DNA of 64,000 nucleotides from Casuarina equisetifolia (GCA_028551475.1 CM052361.1:14722774-14786773); one strand, 5' to 3'. Numbered from the stretch's first letter, positions 37,192 through 47,572 are shown. Translations and numbers: made by a program. The notes: generated by a model not told the origin, from the sequence alone.

Positions 37192-37723
37192 TGTTGGGAT
37201 TAGAGTAAAAATTAGTAGGATTTGATATATTCCATGTACATTATAAGAATATCCTATGAGTTATTCTCCTCTATATTGATTAGAATTCTTAATAATATTC
37301 GGTTAAGACTCCTAACAGTTTTCTAATTAGGACTTCCTTTGGTTTTAGTATGAAAAGGGAAGCCATAGGAAAACCCTAAGGGCCAAAAGAGAGAGGGTTA
37401 TGCCTCATGAGGGTAACAACTTGCACCTCATGAGAGTAGCAACCAAAGAGTGCTATTTTGTGTAGTAGTCACTGGCCAAGAGAGAATCGAGTATGTTGCT
37501 GTGAGTATTGGTAACAACTATGTGAAAGTTATGTATGAATTTTGTAATCAACACTTTTGTATTCTCATAAAGAAATTTGATAAGAGTAGTAGGGGTCAGT
37601 AGTTACGGCAATGATAGAGGATGTAGGACATTGTGTTGGTCTAAACCTCCTAAATCTTATGTCTCTTGTATATGTATGGTTTAATCTATGTATATGTTCA
37701 TGTGATGGGACGTTTCTGCAATA
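37192..37723 (+). repeat. R2 3' LTR
   Basis: Starts TGTTGGGATTAG after the purine tract at about 37180-37190 and ends GCAATA (CA changed to TA). It is followed by GAAAG, matching the 5' flank of R2. Confidence 0.85.
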
Positions 37724-38172
37724 GAAAGGAAGTGCTTATGTGACTGAGACTTGCTTGATTATTTATCAATCTTGTTGTACTGCTGATATTCCTTTGTTAC
37801 AGTTGATATGAACGAAATAAATACAGTAACAAGAGAGGACTGGTGTGACTCTAAGTGAGCCTTCCATGCGGGTTACCCTCCTTGTCCCCAGCCTTTGAGC
37901 CATGGGTGTTTGGAAGAACTAAAGAAAATCCGTTCCTCTGTGAAGTTGAAAATTAGTATGATCCTTGTGCAAAGATAAACATGTACAAATTTTGATATTC
38001 TAGTATTTACAAGCAGTTTTTCTTATGCTTTTCCTCCTAAATTTATATTCTTATTGAGTTTGGGGTCGGGGGTTTGGTCCATCTGACTCCCGAGGAGCAA
38101 GTTCCTTGTTTTCTGGAGCAGACTAAACTCATAGTGAATGATACAAAGCTGAATTCAGACGATAAAGGAGGA
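37724..38172. other. Low-copy DNA between R2 and the chromovirus
   Basis: No gene recognised. The last 132 bp (38041-38172) are repeated at 43865-43996 on the other side of the chromovirus. The reading through this duplicated part is open for about 50 codons but resembles no family known to me. Confidence 0.5.
38041..38172 (+). repeat. 132-bp direct repeat flanking the chromovirus, left copy
   Basis: Identical to 43865-43996 apart from three substitutions (A/G, T/C and C/G). It ends flush against the first base of the 5' LTR; the other copy begins one base after the 3' LTR. Confidence 0.95.
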
Positions 38173-38681
38173 TGTCGCAGGCAAGAAAGTAAGGATCTTT
38201 TGTTGTTATTATTTTTGTTTAATGTGTGAACTGTGGGCTCAAGTGGGCTATTTGTATTGGGTCGGATAGCCTTGTGTGGAGGCTTTTTGTTTTAGTAATG
38301 GCAGTATTGTAATTAAGCTGAAAACCTTGTAAAAGAGGGGGGGTCGACGCCCAAAGGACCCTAGCTTATTGTTTATGAAAATTGGCCATTTAGCCGCCGG
38401 TGTTGTGTCCCTTGTCGATGCAGAGGTGCTGTCTCCCTTGGATGCAGGTGTGCTGTGTCCACTTGATGCGGGTGAGTTCACTTAAACTCTTACTTAGATC
38501 CGTATTGTGATAGTGTTGTTGCGTTGTGTGCTGTGAAGGTTTGGATAGTGTTGTGGTGTTGTGGTGTGGTGCGCTGTGAAGATTGGTAGAAAGAAAAGGA
38601 ATTCTAAACCCGATAGGAGCCTAGATCGTCCCTTGCAATTTAGGAACCAGATTTATAAGGAGTCGGTTTTAGACCGCGACA
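38173..38681 (+). repeat. Chromovirus 5' LTR
   Basis: 509 bp, starts TGTCGCAGGC, ends ACCGCGACA (the termini share the inverted TGTCGC/GCGACA). Contains GTGTTGTGGTGTTGTGG-type repeats near 38550-38570. Primer site TGGTATCTAGAGCC follows after 3 bp. Confidence 0.93.
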
Positions 38682-38714
38682 AATTGGTATCTAGAGCCAA
38701 GTTTGAATCAATTA

Positions 38715-40431
38715 TGACAGATTAGATGTGGGTGAAAATCCAAGCCGACATGAACCGCCGTCAGGCTGAAATGGAACAGCGACAGGACGAAAGTGAATGG
38801 AAAAGAGAAGAGGATAACCGACGACTGCAGGATCAGTTCGCTCGGCATCAGGAGGTTACATCGAAAGAATTTAAAGAGGTTTTGCAAGCATTCCAGCGTT
38901 TGCACGAGACTTACAATGAAAAAAAAAAACTGAGAGCTTTGATCAGAAAGTAAGTGGGTCTACTTCGGGATCTAAAGATAAAAAAATTAAGAAAGAAGAA
39001 GAAGAGGAGGAGTTGGATGAAGAGGAGTTTCATGACTTTGATGATAGGAGGCGAGATAGGAATGACAAAAATAACAGAAGGGCTGACCGAGATAACAATG
39101 AGTAGGAAAGACAACCAACTAATCCTAGATTTGATTTCCCTCGTTTTGCTGGAGGAAGTGATCCAACAAGTTGGATTTGTAGGCCAGAAGAGTTTTTTAG
39201 ATTTAATAACACAAGGGAGAGGGATAAAGTGTCAATTGCATCTTGGTACTTGGATAATGAAGCTCACTTATGTGTGGGATGGATACAAAGGAAAGCTGGA
39301 GGAAGGCAGCTCACATGGTCTAATCTTAAGGATGCTTTAATCAAACGGTATGGCCCATCAGTGTATCAAGACTATCTCATGGATCTGATTAAATTACAGC
39401 AAACAGGCTCTGTGGAGGAGTATGAGTTTAACTACATGCAACTCCTTATGAAAGTTGATTATGTGACAGATGAGCAGGAACTTACTTACTTCTTAGCAGG
39501 GTTAAAGGAGAGCCTTAGAAAGGAAGTTCAGTCCAAAAAACCTCAGGATTTGGCTGATGCTATTGGGTTGGCATACTTGTGGGAGGATAAGAATGTTCCG
39601 CCCAAGAAAGAAAGGTTCTTTACTCCAAAAGCCCAAACTCAGCCTAGTAACACTTGGAAAAAAGGGTCAGGATCTTCTAAAACCCCTAAGTCATTAACGC
39701 CTAAGGAGATATAAGAGAGGCATGAAAAAGGACTTTGTTTTAATTGTGATGAGAAATTTACACCAGGCCACAATTGTAAAGGTAAGTTGTTTGTAATGGC
39801 AATACAAGAGGAAGATGAGAATGAGGATGAGGATGAGGACGAGGACGATGGGGCAAGTGTAGTACCCGAGGTAGTAGAGGAAGAACAAGAAATGGTTGAT
39901 TTAACCCCAAAAATTTCCTGTAAAGCCATGTTAGGCGATTTAACTCTAGAGTCAATGAAAGGTGACACAAATCCAGGAACTATGAGGGTGATGGGTAATT
40001 TTGGGATAGGTGCGAATAAAGCTTGCATCCTAATGGACACGGGAAGTACTCATAATTTCCTAAGTACAAGGTTGGCTCGAAAATGGGGGTTAAAGGTGGA
40101 TGATGGAAAAAACGTTGAGGTGATAGTAGCTAGTGGCGAGAAGCTGAAAAGTGAAGGGCTTTGTAAAGGGATTGAGGTGGTAGTGCAGAAAGCTAGGATG
40201 AAATTAGATTTTTGGTTACTCCACATACCTGGTTCTGAAGCAGTGTTGGGATCTCAGTGGTTGCGCACTTTAGGGGACATCGTATGGAATATGGAGGAAT
40301 TAAGGATGACTTTTCGTGTAGGGTTGAAAATGGTAACCATTTGGGGGATTAAACCAGGAAAAAACCAGATTGTTGATGAGGAACTTATATGTAAAGAGAT
40401 AAAGCATATGGGAGTGGGATTGTTGCTGTAA
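38715..40431 (+). pseudogene. gag: Chromovirus gag and protease (interrupted)
   Basis: The likely start is ATG 38715, followed after three codons by an in-frame TAG. Then comes a coiled-coil-like, charged N-terminus (38726-38915) and a run of ten A near 38919-38928 where the frame shifts. An acidic/basic linker leads to the capsid region (39229-39714) with WYLDNEAHLCVGW and LKDALIKRYG. A zinc knuckle reading CFNCDEKFTPGHNC lies at 39736-39777, an Asp/Glu-rich stretch at 39808-39858, and the aspartic protease with MDTGSTHNFLS (catalytic DTG) at 40033-40065. Frame stops are the TAG after 38715, TAG at 39103, TAA at 39712 and TAA at 40429. The product would package element RNA and cleave the polyprotein; as it stands it cannot be translated whole. 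Confidence 0.85.
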
Positions 40432-40458
40432 ATACAAGAAGTTTGTGAACCAAAGCTA

Positions 40459-42354
40459 GTGACTATAGATGGTAATGCACAACCTAGTGAAACGGTGGAA
40501 AAAGGGAGGTTGGATAAGAAATTGCAGAAGATCTTACAAATGTATGAGGAATTGTTTAAGGAACCACAAGGATTGCCACCACTAAGAGAATTCAATCATC
40601 GCATATCCCTCAAGGAAGGAAGTGAGCCAATTGCATCGAGACTATACCGTTACCCCCACTACCAGAAAAATGAGCTAGAAAAAATGGTTGCACAATTGTT
40701 AGACTCGGGAGCCATTAGACCAAGCACTAGCCCTTATTCGTCACCGGTACTTTTGGTTAGAAAACAAGACAAGTCTTGGAGACTTTGTGTGGATTATAAA
40801 GCCTTAAATAAACAAACAGTTAAGGATAGGTTCCCAATTCCCACAGTAGAAGAGCTCATGGATGAGTTACATGGAGCACAATTTTTCACAAAATTGGATC
40901 TTCGGTCGGGTTATCATCAAATTAGGATGCATTCAGAGGACATCTATAAAACAGCCTTTCAAACACACCAAGGCCACTATGAATATTTGGTGATGCCTTT
41001 TGGATTATGTAATGCTCCTTCCACCTTTCAAGCTTTAATGAATGCAGTTTTTCGAGAGTTCTTAAGGAAATTCGTATTGGTATTTTTTGATGATATCCTT
41101 ATTTATAGTAAGAGTTGGAGGGAACATGTGGAACATGTAAAAAGGGTGTTTGGGGTATTGAAAGACCATGTGTTATTTGTTAAGAAAAGCAAATGTTCCT
41201 TTGGACAGTCATCTGTTAAGTATCTCGGACATATTATCAGTGCAGTTGGGGTATCAATGGATGATGAGAAGGTTCGGGATATGTTAGAGTGGGCTAAACC
41301 TACACAAGTTAGGGGGCTGCGGGGATTTTTAGGTTTGACAGGATATTATCGGCGTTTCATCGCGAATTATGGAAAAATTGCAGCTCCTCTCACAGCCCTA
41401 CTTAAGAAAAATAGTTTTCAATGGAATTCAATAGCAGAAAAGGCCTTTGAGGAATTAAAAAGAGCTATGGTTTCTGCGCCAGTACTAGCCTTGCCAAACT
41501 TTGAGAAGGGGTTTGAGTTGGAATGTGATGCATCAAGAATGGGAATTGGAGCGGTGCTATCTCAGGAAAGACATCCTATAGCTTTTTTCAGTCGAGCCCT
41601 ATCAGGAAAGAATGCACTATTGTCAACTTATGAGAAAGAATTAATGGCTGTTGTTGTGGCAGTGAACAAGTGGCGGAATTATCTATTAGGGCAAAGGTTT
41701 ATTGTGAAAACAGATCAGAAAAGCTTGAAGTACTTGTGGGAGCAGAAAATTTCAACACCAGCTCAACAAAAATGGTTAATGAAGTTGATGGGGTTTGATT
41801 TTGTCATTGAGTATAAGCCTGGACGTGAAAACATGGTGGCAGATGCCCTATCGAGGAAGGAAGACTTTCATGGTGAAGGAGAAACACTAGGGGCTTTACA
41901 AGCCATTTCTGCCCCTCTTCCTTTATGGATAGAACCAATCCAAGAGGAAGTAAAAGAACAACCAGAGATGCAGAAAATAGTTCAACAAGTACAAGCTGGA
42001 ACGCTTAAGGGACCATGGCAATACAAAAATGGGATTTTGTTCTACAAGGGCAGAATGTATCTGAGTCCTAACTCGGCACTATCAAGACCACTAGTGGAAG
42101 AAATTCATGCAGCGTCACATGAAAGGGTACACAAAACCCTTCAAAGGGTCAAGGCCTCCTTTTGGCGTAGGATGAAAAGATTAGTGCAAGAAGTAGTGCA
42201 AGAATGTATGGTATGTCAGAAGAACAAGAGTTTGAACACACTTCCCGCTGGTCTCATGCAACCATTACCGGTTCCACAAGAGATTTGGACTGAGTTATCA
42301 ATGGATTTTATTGAGGGTTGCCCAGTTCTAAGGGAAAAACTTGTATTTTGGTAG
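40459..42354 (+). CDS. pol: Chromovirus reverse transcriptase, RNase H and integrase N-terminus
   Basis: An open frame of 631 codons, in the same frame as the upstream protease and separated from it by one stop, so the start codon is nominal. In order: linker; RT (about residues 65-245) with RLCVDYKALN, FTKLDLRSGYHQIRM (first catalytic Asp), MPFGLCNAPSTFQ and VFFDDILIYS (catalytic FxDD, usual in gypsy); RNase H (about 330-450) with LECDASRMGIGAVLSQ, STYEKELMAV and KTDQKSLKYL; the integrase zinc finger (about 540-595) with HAASHERVHK and CMVCQKNK (H-H-C-C). The frame ends when one base is lost in a GGTTG run near 42316-42319, just after MDFIEG, which holds the first integrase catalytic Asp. 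In an intact element this enzyme copies element RNA into DNA. Confidence 0.88.
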   Translation: MTIDGNAQPSETVEKGRLDKKLQKILQMYEELFKEPQGLPPLREFNHRISLKEGSEPIASRLYRYPHYQKNELEKMVAQLLDSGAIRPSTSPYSSPVLLVRKQDKSWRLCVDYKALNKQTVKDRFPIPTVEELMDELHGAQFFTKLDLRSGYHQIRMHSEDIYKTAFQTHQGHYEYLVMPFGLCNAPSTFQALMNAVFREFLRKFVLVFFDDILIYSKSWREHVEHVKRVFGVLKDHVLFVKKSKCSFGQSSVKYLGHIISAVGVSMDDEKVRDMLEWAKPTQVRGLRGFLGLTGYYRRFIANYGKIAAPLTALLKKNSFQWNSIAEKAFEELKRAMVSAPVLALPNFEKGFELECDASRMGIGAVLSQERHPIAFFSRALSGKNALLSTYEKELMAVVVAVNKWRNYLLGQRFIVKTDQKSLKYLWEQKISTPAQQKWLMKLMGFDFVIEYKPGRENMVADALSRKEDFHGEGETLGALQAISAPLPLWIEPIQEEVKEQPEMQKIVQQVQAGTLKGPWQYKNGILFYKGRMYLSPNSALSRPLVEEIHAASHERVHKTLQRVKASFWRRMKRLVQEVVQECMVCQKNKSLNTLPAGLMQPLPVPQEIWTELSMDFIEGCPVLREKLVFW

Positions 42355-43343
42355 TGGTTGATAGGTTATCCAAAATGGCTCATTTCATACCTCTCAATCA
42401 TCCTTACATTGCAGTCACAGTAGCAGAAGCATTTTTCCAGAACATCTACAGATTATATGGTCTCCCAAAAAGAATAGTGTCAGATCGAGATAAAGTTTTT
42501 ACTAGCCTCTTTTGGCAGGAATTGTTTAACCTGCAAGGGACAAGATTGAACTATTTCACAGCTTACCATCCGCAGTCAGATGGGCAAACGGAGGCAGTGA
42601 ACCGAGTGTTGGAGATGTATTTACGGTGCTTCACTGGTGATCAACCTAAGTATTGGGTGAAATGGCTACCTTGGGCTGAACTATATTATAATACTAGCAT
42701 CCACGGATCATCTGGCAAAAGCCCTTATGAGGTAGTCTACGGACGCTCTCCTCCTTCTCTTCTAGATTATGTTCCAGGGGCAACTTCTGTGGAGGCAGCG
42801 AATAAAGAGTTGATGACAAGAGATCACGTAATGAGAATGTTAAGGGAGAAGCTCATTGACTCCCAAAATAGGATCAAGAAGGTTTATGATAAAGGGAGGA
42901 CAGATAGGGAGTTCCAAGTAGGAGATATGGTATTTTTGAGGTTGCAACCCTATCGACAATTGTCAGTAAGTATGAGACGCCCGAATAAATTAAGGCCATT
43001 GTATTATGGCCCTTTTGAGGTGTTAGAAAGAGTGGGGACATTGGCGTATAAGCTGAAACTACCTGAGGAGTCTAGAATTCATCCAGTCTTTCATGTTTCA
43101 GCCTTGAAGAAGTTTATTGGCAGCCAAGTTCAAGTCCAAGCAGAATTACCAACGTTTGTGGAGGCAGAGGGCATTGTACTAGCTCAACCGCAAGCCATTT
43201 TGCAAACTAGAGTAGCAAAGGGCGAGAAACAAATACTCGTGCTCTGGAAAGGTTCATCCGCTATAGATGCCACGTGGGAGTCTGTTGACCAGTTTTGCCT
43301 CAGGTATCCAGATTTCAACCTTGGGGACAAGGTTTTTCCTTGA
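42318..43343 (+). CDS. Chromovirus integrase core with chromodomain (frameshifted from pol)
   Basis: About 341 codons in a different frame from the upstream pol; the break is a one-base loss near 42318, so it has no start of its own. The DDE integrase core shows VVVDRLSKMAHFIPL, then IVSDRDKVF (second catalytic Asp) and HPQSDGQTEAVNRVLE (catalytic Glu). A GPY/F-type module (RPLYYGPFEVLERVG) follows at about residues 225-240, then HPVFHVSALK. The C-terminus (about 285-335) contains ILVLWKGSSAIDATWES, a chromodomain, which in this family guides insertion to particular chromatin. It stops just before the purine tract and 3' LTR. Confidence 0.88.
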   Translation: MPSSKGKTCILVVVDRLSKMAHFIPLNHPYIAVTVAEAFFQNIYRLYGLPKRIVSDRDKVFTSLFWQELFNLQGTRLNYFTAYHPQSDGQTEAVNRVLEMYLRCFTGDQPKYWVKWLPWAELYYNTSIHGSSGKSPYEVVYGRSPPSLLDYVPGATSVEAANKELMTRDHVMRMLREKLIDSQNRIKKVYDKGRTDREFQVGDMVFLRLQPYRQLSVSMRRPNKLRPLYYGPFEVLERVGTLAYKLKLPEESRIHPVFHVSALKKFIGSQVQVQAELPTFVEAEGIVLAQPQAILQTRVAKGEKQILVLWKGSSAIDATWESVDQFCLRYPDFNLGDKVFP

Positions 43344-43355
43344 GGGGGAAGGAGT

Positions 43356-43863
43356 TGTCGCAGGCAAGAAAGTAAGGATCTTTTGTTGTTATTATTTTTG
43401 TTTAATGTGTGAACTGTGGGCTCAAGTGGGCTATTTGTATTGGGTCGGATAGCCTTGTGTGGAGGCTTTTTGTTTTAGTAATGGCAGTATTGTAATTAAG
43501 CTGAAAACCTTGTAAAAGAGGGGGGCCGACGCCCAAAGGACCCTAGCTTATTGTTTATGAAAATTGGCCGTTTAGCCGCCGGTGCTGTGTCCCTTGTCGA
43601 TGCAGAGGTGCTGTCTCCCTTGGATGCAGGTGTGCCGTGTCCACTTGATGCGGGTGAGTTCACTTAAACTCTTACTTAGATCCGTATTGTGATAGTGTTG
43701 TTGCGTTGTGTGCTGTGAAGGTTTGGATAGTGTTGTGGTGTTGTGGTGTGGTGCGCTGTGAAGATTGGTAGAAAGAAAAGGAATTCTAAACCCGACAGGA
43801 GCCTAGATCGTCCCTTGCAATTTAGGAACCAGATTTATAAGGAGTCGGTTTTAGACCGCGACA
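43356..43863 (+). repeat. Chromovirus 3' LTR
   Basis: 508 bp, about 99% identical to the 5' LTR, preceded by the tract GAGGGGGAAGGAG (about 43342-43354). Only G 43864 separates its end from the right-hand 132-bp repeat. Confidence 0.93.
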
Positions 43864-43864
43864 G

Positions 43865-43996
43865 ATTTATATTCTTATTGAGTTTGGGGTCGGGGGTTTG
43901 GTCCATCTGACTCCCGAGGAGCAAGTTCCTTGTTTTCTGGAGCGGACTAAACTCATAGTGAACGATAGAAAGCTGAATTCAGACGATAAAGGAGGA
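43865..43996 (+). repeat. 132-bp direct repeat flanking the chromovirus, right copy
   Basis: Second copy of 38041-38172 with three differences. After 43996 the sequence continues as unique DNA (CTCTTCCTGG), so the undisrupted locus probably had a single copy followed by this. Confidence 0.95.
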
Positions 43997-45153
43997 CTCT
44001 TCCTGGTTGCAGCACGTCCAAATGGAGTTAAATGAGATTTGCAGCAAATGCGGATCGGTAAGGATGAGTGCTTTGTTTCACCGATCGTTTTCATTTTTCC
44101 AGAAGAAAGTTTTTATGGGCGAAGCGCTCATGGAAATTCTTCGTCGTGGTTCCTTGCAAAACCAATGGACACTCTTGGCTTCTGCTTCCTCGATCATTGG
44201 TTCCGTTCTAGTCTGCTGCCAAACGATGAATTGGGCCTTCTTCTTTGTTTTTACGCAAATAGCAATCGCGTCTCATTAATGCGATCAAGGAGGCCCAGTC
44301 GTAGAAAGTCTGGGCATGGGCCATGAGTTATTGAAAGATTCAGTTATTTCATCTGTCCCTCATCTACCGGGGGAAACTCGTTTTCAATAGTTTATATCTA
44401 ATATACATAAGATAAAATCATAACGACACAGAGAAGATTTTAGAAACAAAATTTTCTATGTATTGGGAGATTTGTGATTCGGGCTTGTGTCGTGAGGATG
44501 GCACAGGGATGGATATGGAAACATAGCGGATTCGCCCATTCTGGACCTAACCCAACAAGTTTTGTAGGCACCTGGAGGTATTACTATATATATACATACA
44601 CATATGCAGCCCAAATTCAAAATGCATGAACCTGATATAAATTCACATGTTGGCCGATAACGGACTTTTCCTTGGAGGCAGGTGGATTCTTGGAAGATTA
44701 TGCTCGTCCATTTATGCTCTGTGCCGTACTAGGCGACGAGAAGTCATATCTTGCCACCCACGTCCGGCGGATATATGATCAGCCCAATGGCAATGAGAGG
44801 CTCGAATCTTCCCTCGGCAGTGTCCGAATTCGAACTTGTTTAGGAACATCAACGATGGCTTCCGTGATATACATACCGCTAATCAAGAAGAAACAGTGAT
44901 GATACAAATCAGGACGTGTAAAACGCATACCTGGGCAGGATAATACAAATCAAGGACGTGTAATACATGAGGAACTTCGCTTAATTTTCCTAGGAATTTA
45001 TAGAAGCAATAATATGCAGTTTAAACTTTGGGATGAAATATGAACATATGGTTAATGAGAGTCAACAAAGTCCCACAATTTTAGCCAAAATCAAGGATCC
45101 ATTTTGATTTCTAATGCCGGAGAAGCTAAAAACTTCATATACTCTCTTGGTTG
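43997..45153. other. Intergenic DNA 3' of the VAPYRIN-like gene
   Basis: Unique, moderately GC-rich near 44000-44330 with frames on two phases (for example 44039-44326) that I do not recognise, then AT-rich. It may hold part of an unrecognised or decayed gene; nothing firmer is visible. The 3' end of the VAPYRIN-like transcript should fall between about 44800 and 45153. Confidence 0.4.
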
Positions 45154-46767
45154 CTAGAGCACTTCCAAGGGCAGTGACCGATTAAAGCTACCTCGAAGCG
45201 CTCTGGCTCTACTAGGCTTCCGCTTCATGTCCCCCTTCTCAGCCTCTTTGGTGGCAAACTTTTTGTTTCGGAATAAAGTGGGGCTGGATGCTGGAAACAG
45301 AATTATATTATCTTTGTTAGCACCTCCATGGATGAGTATCTTTGTGATTCCTGTGTAGTGAAGTGACTCCGCTATTTGCAGGGCAGTCACACCTTTGTTG
45401 GTTCGCGCTTCCACATCTGCTCCCTTCTTTACTAGCAACTCCACCACTTCCGCCTGTCCTGACTCCACTGCACAGTGCAAGGCTGTATAACCATCTTCAT
45501 CTTTGGCGTCAAGATCAATACCGTTCGCGATTAGTACTCGCACTGCATCCATTTTTCCTTTGAATGAGGCCCTGTGCAGCGCTGTCCATCCATGTTGGTC
45601 TCGCCCGTTGATGGCTGCACCGTTCTCAAGAAGCCTTTGGATTGTTCTTACCTCGCCCTTCCGAGCAGCAACGCACAGACTATCTCCAAGCTTGAGAGCA
45701 TCGAAAAGCCGGTTGTGGCCGTATTCGGCCGCCACTTCGTAAGCCGTTTTGCCAGCCCGGTTTCTGATGTCTTTGTTGGCTCCCTTTTGAAGCAAAAGCT
45801 TGACCATGTGTTCGTCGCCTAAGCTTGCCGCGATATGTAACGGCGTATCACCATCTCCGCCGTTGCGGATATCGGTCCTTGCACCGCTTGCCAACAAAAG
45901 CCTAGTGCAATCCTTTCTTCCCTCTTTTACGGCGAGGTGCAAAGCCGTGTTCCCATCCTTAGTGAGCGCATCCGCAAGAGCACCCTTGAGTAATAGAAGC
46001 CTCAACACTTCTACGTGACTCCCTCCGGCTGCAAGATGAATAGGACCCCAAGCAGAGGACTCGGACCTTTCTGTGCTTGCTCGGTGAGCCAATAATAGCT
46101 CCACTATCAGGGCGTCTCCGGAGGCCGTCGCGGCCTCAAGTGGGCTAGATCCCGATCGACTCTGAGCCTCCAAGTCGGGCTGGAATTCTAGAAGTAACTG
46201 GACAAGCTCAGCCCGTCTCTGAGCAATGGCCAAATGAAGTAAGGTTTGACCATGTGTGTCCACCGAGTCAACGGCCCTCCAAGCTTGATCACTCTTCTCA
46301 AGGACATCCCGAATTTCATCCATAGAACCATCGGCCACAAGTTGCGCCAAAATCGGCGAGCCAACGAACATGATTTTTATGCCACTGTCTATGAAAACTT
46401 GCTTCTTCTTCGTGGTGAACCAGTCGTTTGGGACAGCATCAAACATGGACGATGGTTCTTTAATGGCCGCGCCTGGAACCACCACGCTATGCAAAAGGAA
46501 GGAGTCATGACAGAAAGGAAACGAGTGTGGAAGATCCGATCCCGCTGGGAGGTGATAAGTAATCTCGATTCTTAAGGTTGCAAGAGGAGAAATAATCCCA
46601 GATTGTGGCCTGACTGTGTAACGGGCCTTCTTCATTGGTTGAAGTCGAAAGGCGACTGGCATGGTATACATCACATTCCGCAAGCTGAGCTCCCCGTAAC
46701 ATCTCTGTCCGTGTTCTACACGAACGGGAACGAGGTTTGATGGTTCTAAGCTGATGAGCCTGTCCAT
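45154..46767 (-). CDS. VAPYRIN-like protein (MSP domain plus ankyrin repeats)
   Basis: A single intact exon of 537 codons, and the only convincing host gene here. The start MDRLI at 46767 is the first ATG of the frame and matches the MDRL beginning of known VAPYRINs. Residues about 5-120 form a VAMP-associated/major-sperm-protein domain ([20 protein letters not shown], then [14 protein letters not shown]). From about 165 to 480 run roughly ten ankyrin repeats, such as [39 protein letters not shown] and [20 protein letters not shown]. The repeat near residue 350 is imperfect ([12 protein letters not shown]). The tail is basic ([13 protein letters not shown]). Length fits the family (about 530-540). 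VAPYRIN in legumes and Petunia is needed for intracellular accommodation of arbuscular mycorrhizal fungi and rhizobia and associates with vesicle-trafficking partners. Whether this is the symbiotic VAPYRIN or a VAPYRIN-like paralogue cannot be settled by eye; the divergent MSP part suggests the latter. Confidence 0.9.
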   Translation of the reverse strand: MDRLISLEPSNLVPVRVEHGQRCYGELSLRNVMYTMPVAFRLQPMKKARYTVRPQSGIISPLATLRIEITYHLPAGSDLPHSFPFCHDSFLLHSVVVPGAAIKEPSSMFDAVPNDWFTTKKKQVFIDSGIKIMFVGSPILAQLVADGSMDEIRDVLEKSDQAWRAVDSVDTHGQTLLHLAIAQRRAELVQLLLEFQPDLEAQSRSGSSPLEAATASGDALIVELLLAHRASTERSESSAWGPIHLAAGGSHVEVLRLLLLKGALADALTKDGNTALHLAVKEGRKDCTRLLLASGARTDIRNGGDGDTPLHIAASLGDEHMVKLLLQKGANKDIRNRAGKTAYEVAAEYGHNRLFDALKLGDSLCVAARKGEVRTIQRLLENGAAINGRDQHGWTALHRASFKGKMDAVRVLIANGIDLDAKDEDGYTALHCAVESGQAEVVELLVKKGADVEARTNKGVTALQIAESLHYTGITKILIHGGANKDNIILFPASSPTLFRNKKFATKEAEKGDMKRKPSRARALRGSFNRSLPLEVL

Positions 46768-47572
46768 CTTCTCCCAACCACTCGCTGTTTTGGCAGTCTT
46801 TTTTCTTCAAATGGCTTTGTTGATATTATAGGTGGGTTGCAGGAAAAGGAAAACCTGTGAAGGGGAAGACGGAAGGAATTGAAGAAGAAGGCTTTGTTTT
46901 GTGTGTATTTTAAGGGAAGAGAATGAGTGGGCCGGCCGGAACGAGGAGCTGCCAAGTGGGGTTGTTAAAAACAATGCTGACTTGTTCCATTCGGTGTCTC
47001 AATTGCATAGCTCCAAAGACAGTTGTGAAAGTTAAAAGTGACAGAAAGTTGATCTGGAGAGGCGCATGCTAAGTCAATTTCATGGCTGTGCATTATTAGA
47101 ACATCACCACAGGCCATTTTGTTCTTATCACATCGCGGCATATATTCTAGTAATTTTTATTTTTTTTTTGGATATAACGAAGTGGAGACGGTAAAACCAC
47201 ATAATGCTCTCTCCCTCTCTCTTTCTCTGTCCACGTGCTACCATCTCTTTGGTTTGAACTTGAGCAAAATATAGAATGTATTAACTGATGCTTGAGAAGC
47301 ACAAAGAACAAAGAAATGTGTTTATTATGCTTGTATGTTTGAAAAGGCCTCCGACGGGAGCTTTGCTTATTTTATAAAGCTCTTGTGGAGTTCCCAACAA
47401 GAAAGAATAAAGAATGGGTCCACTATCATTTGATTGGCCGAACACCAATAGTATCGCTGTATGGGTCGTTAGATTTGGTCCTATGGCTTTCTTCTTGGTG
47501 TGATCTTTGCTTTGTTTGCTGAAGCAGACGTTAGAAACAATAGAAATCAGACAACGTCATTTTCACCGGGTG

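Larger units (their letters stand above)
22198..37723 (+). mobile_element. R2: second R-family LTR element with nested insertions
   Basis: Outer limits are set by a perfect 5-bp duplication GAAAG (22193-22197 and 37724-37728). The 5' LTR is 22198-22733, followed by a mutated primer site at 22737-22749; the 3' LTR is 37192-37723, preceded by the purine tract AAAGGGGGAAA. The interior aligns with R1 except for three insertions: a solo Tat/Athila-type LTR (25172-26395), a chloroplast ycf2 piece (about 26893-27063 plus 35539-35880) and a Tat/Athila element inside that piece (27064-35538). After removing these it is about 5.3 kb, like R1. No coding domains were recognised. Confidence 0.85.
38173..43863 (+). 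mobile_element. Ty3/gypsy chromovirus, full-length, recently inserted
   Basis: 5691 bp with LTRs 38173-38681 and 43356-43863, initiator-Met-type primer site (38685-38698), purine tract (about 43341-43355), gag-protease-RT-RNase H-integrase order and a C-terminal chromodomain, which defines chromoviruses. The short LTRs and RT text suggest the Reina group (moderate confidence). The LTRs differ at about five substitutions plus one G in a run, about 1%, so this is the youngest element here. gag-pol stays nearly in one frame but has several stops and two frameshifts, so it is non-autonomous. There is no 5-bp duplication; 132-bp repeats flank it instead. Confidence 0.93.

Noticed and set aside
39639-40040. 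Minus-strand Ser-rich and His-rich frames
   Set aside because: Antisense of the acidic gag-protease linker of the chromovirus.
44007-44326. Overlapping + strand frames as a host gene
   Set aside because: Two phases compete, neither has a motif I recognise, and splice signals could not be placed.
45363-46575. Several + strand frames over the VAPYRIN-like gene
   Set aside because: Antisense shadows of a GC-richer, intact coding exon; no motifs of their own.
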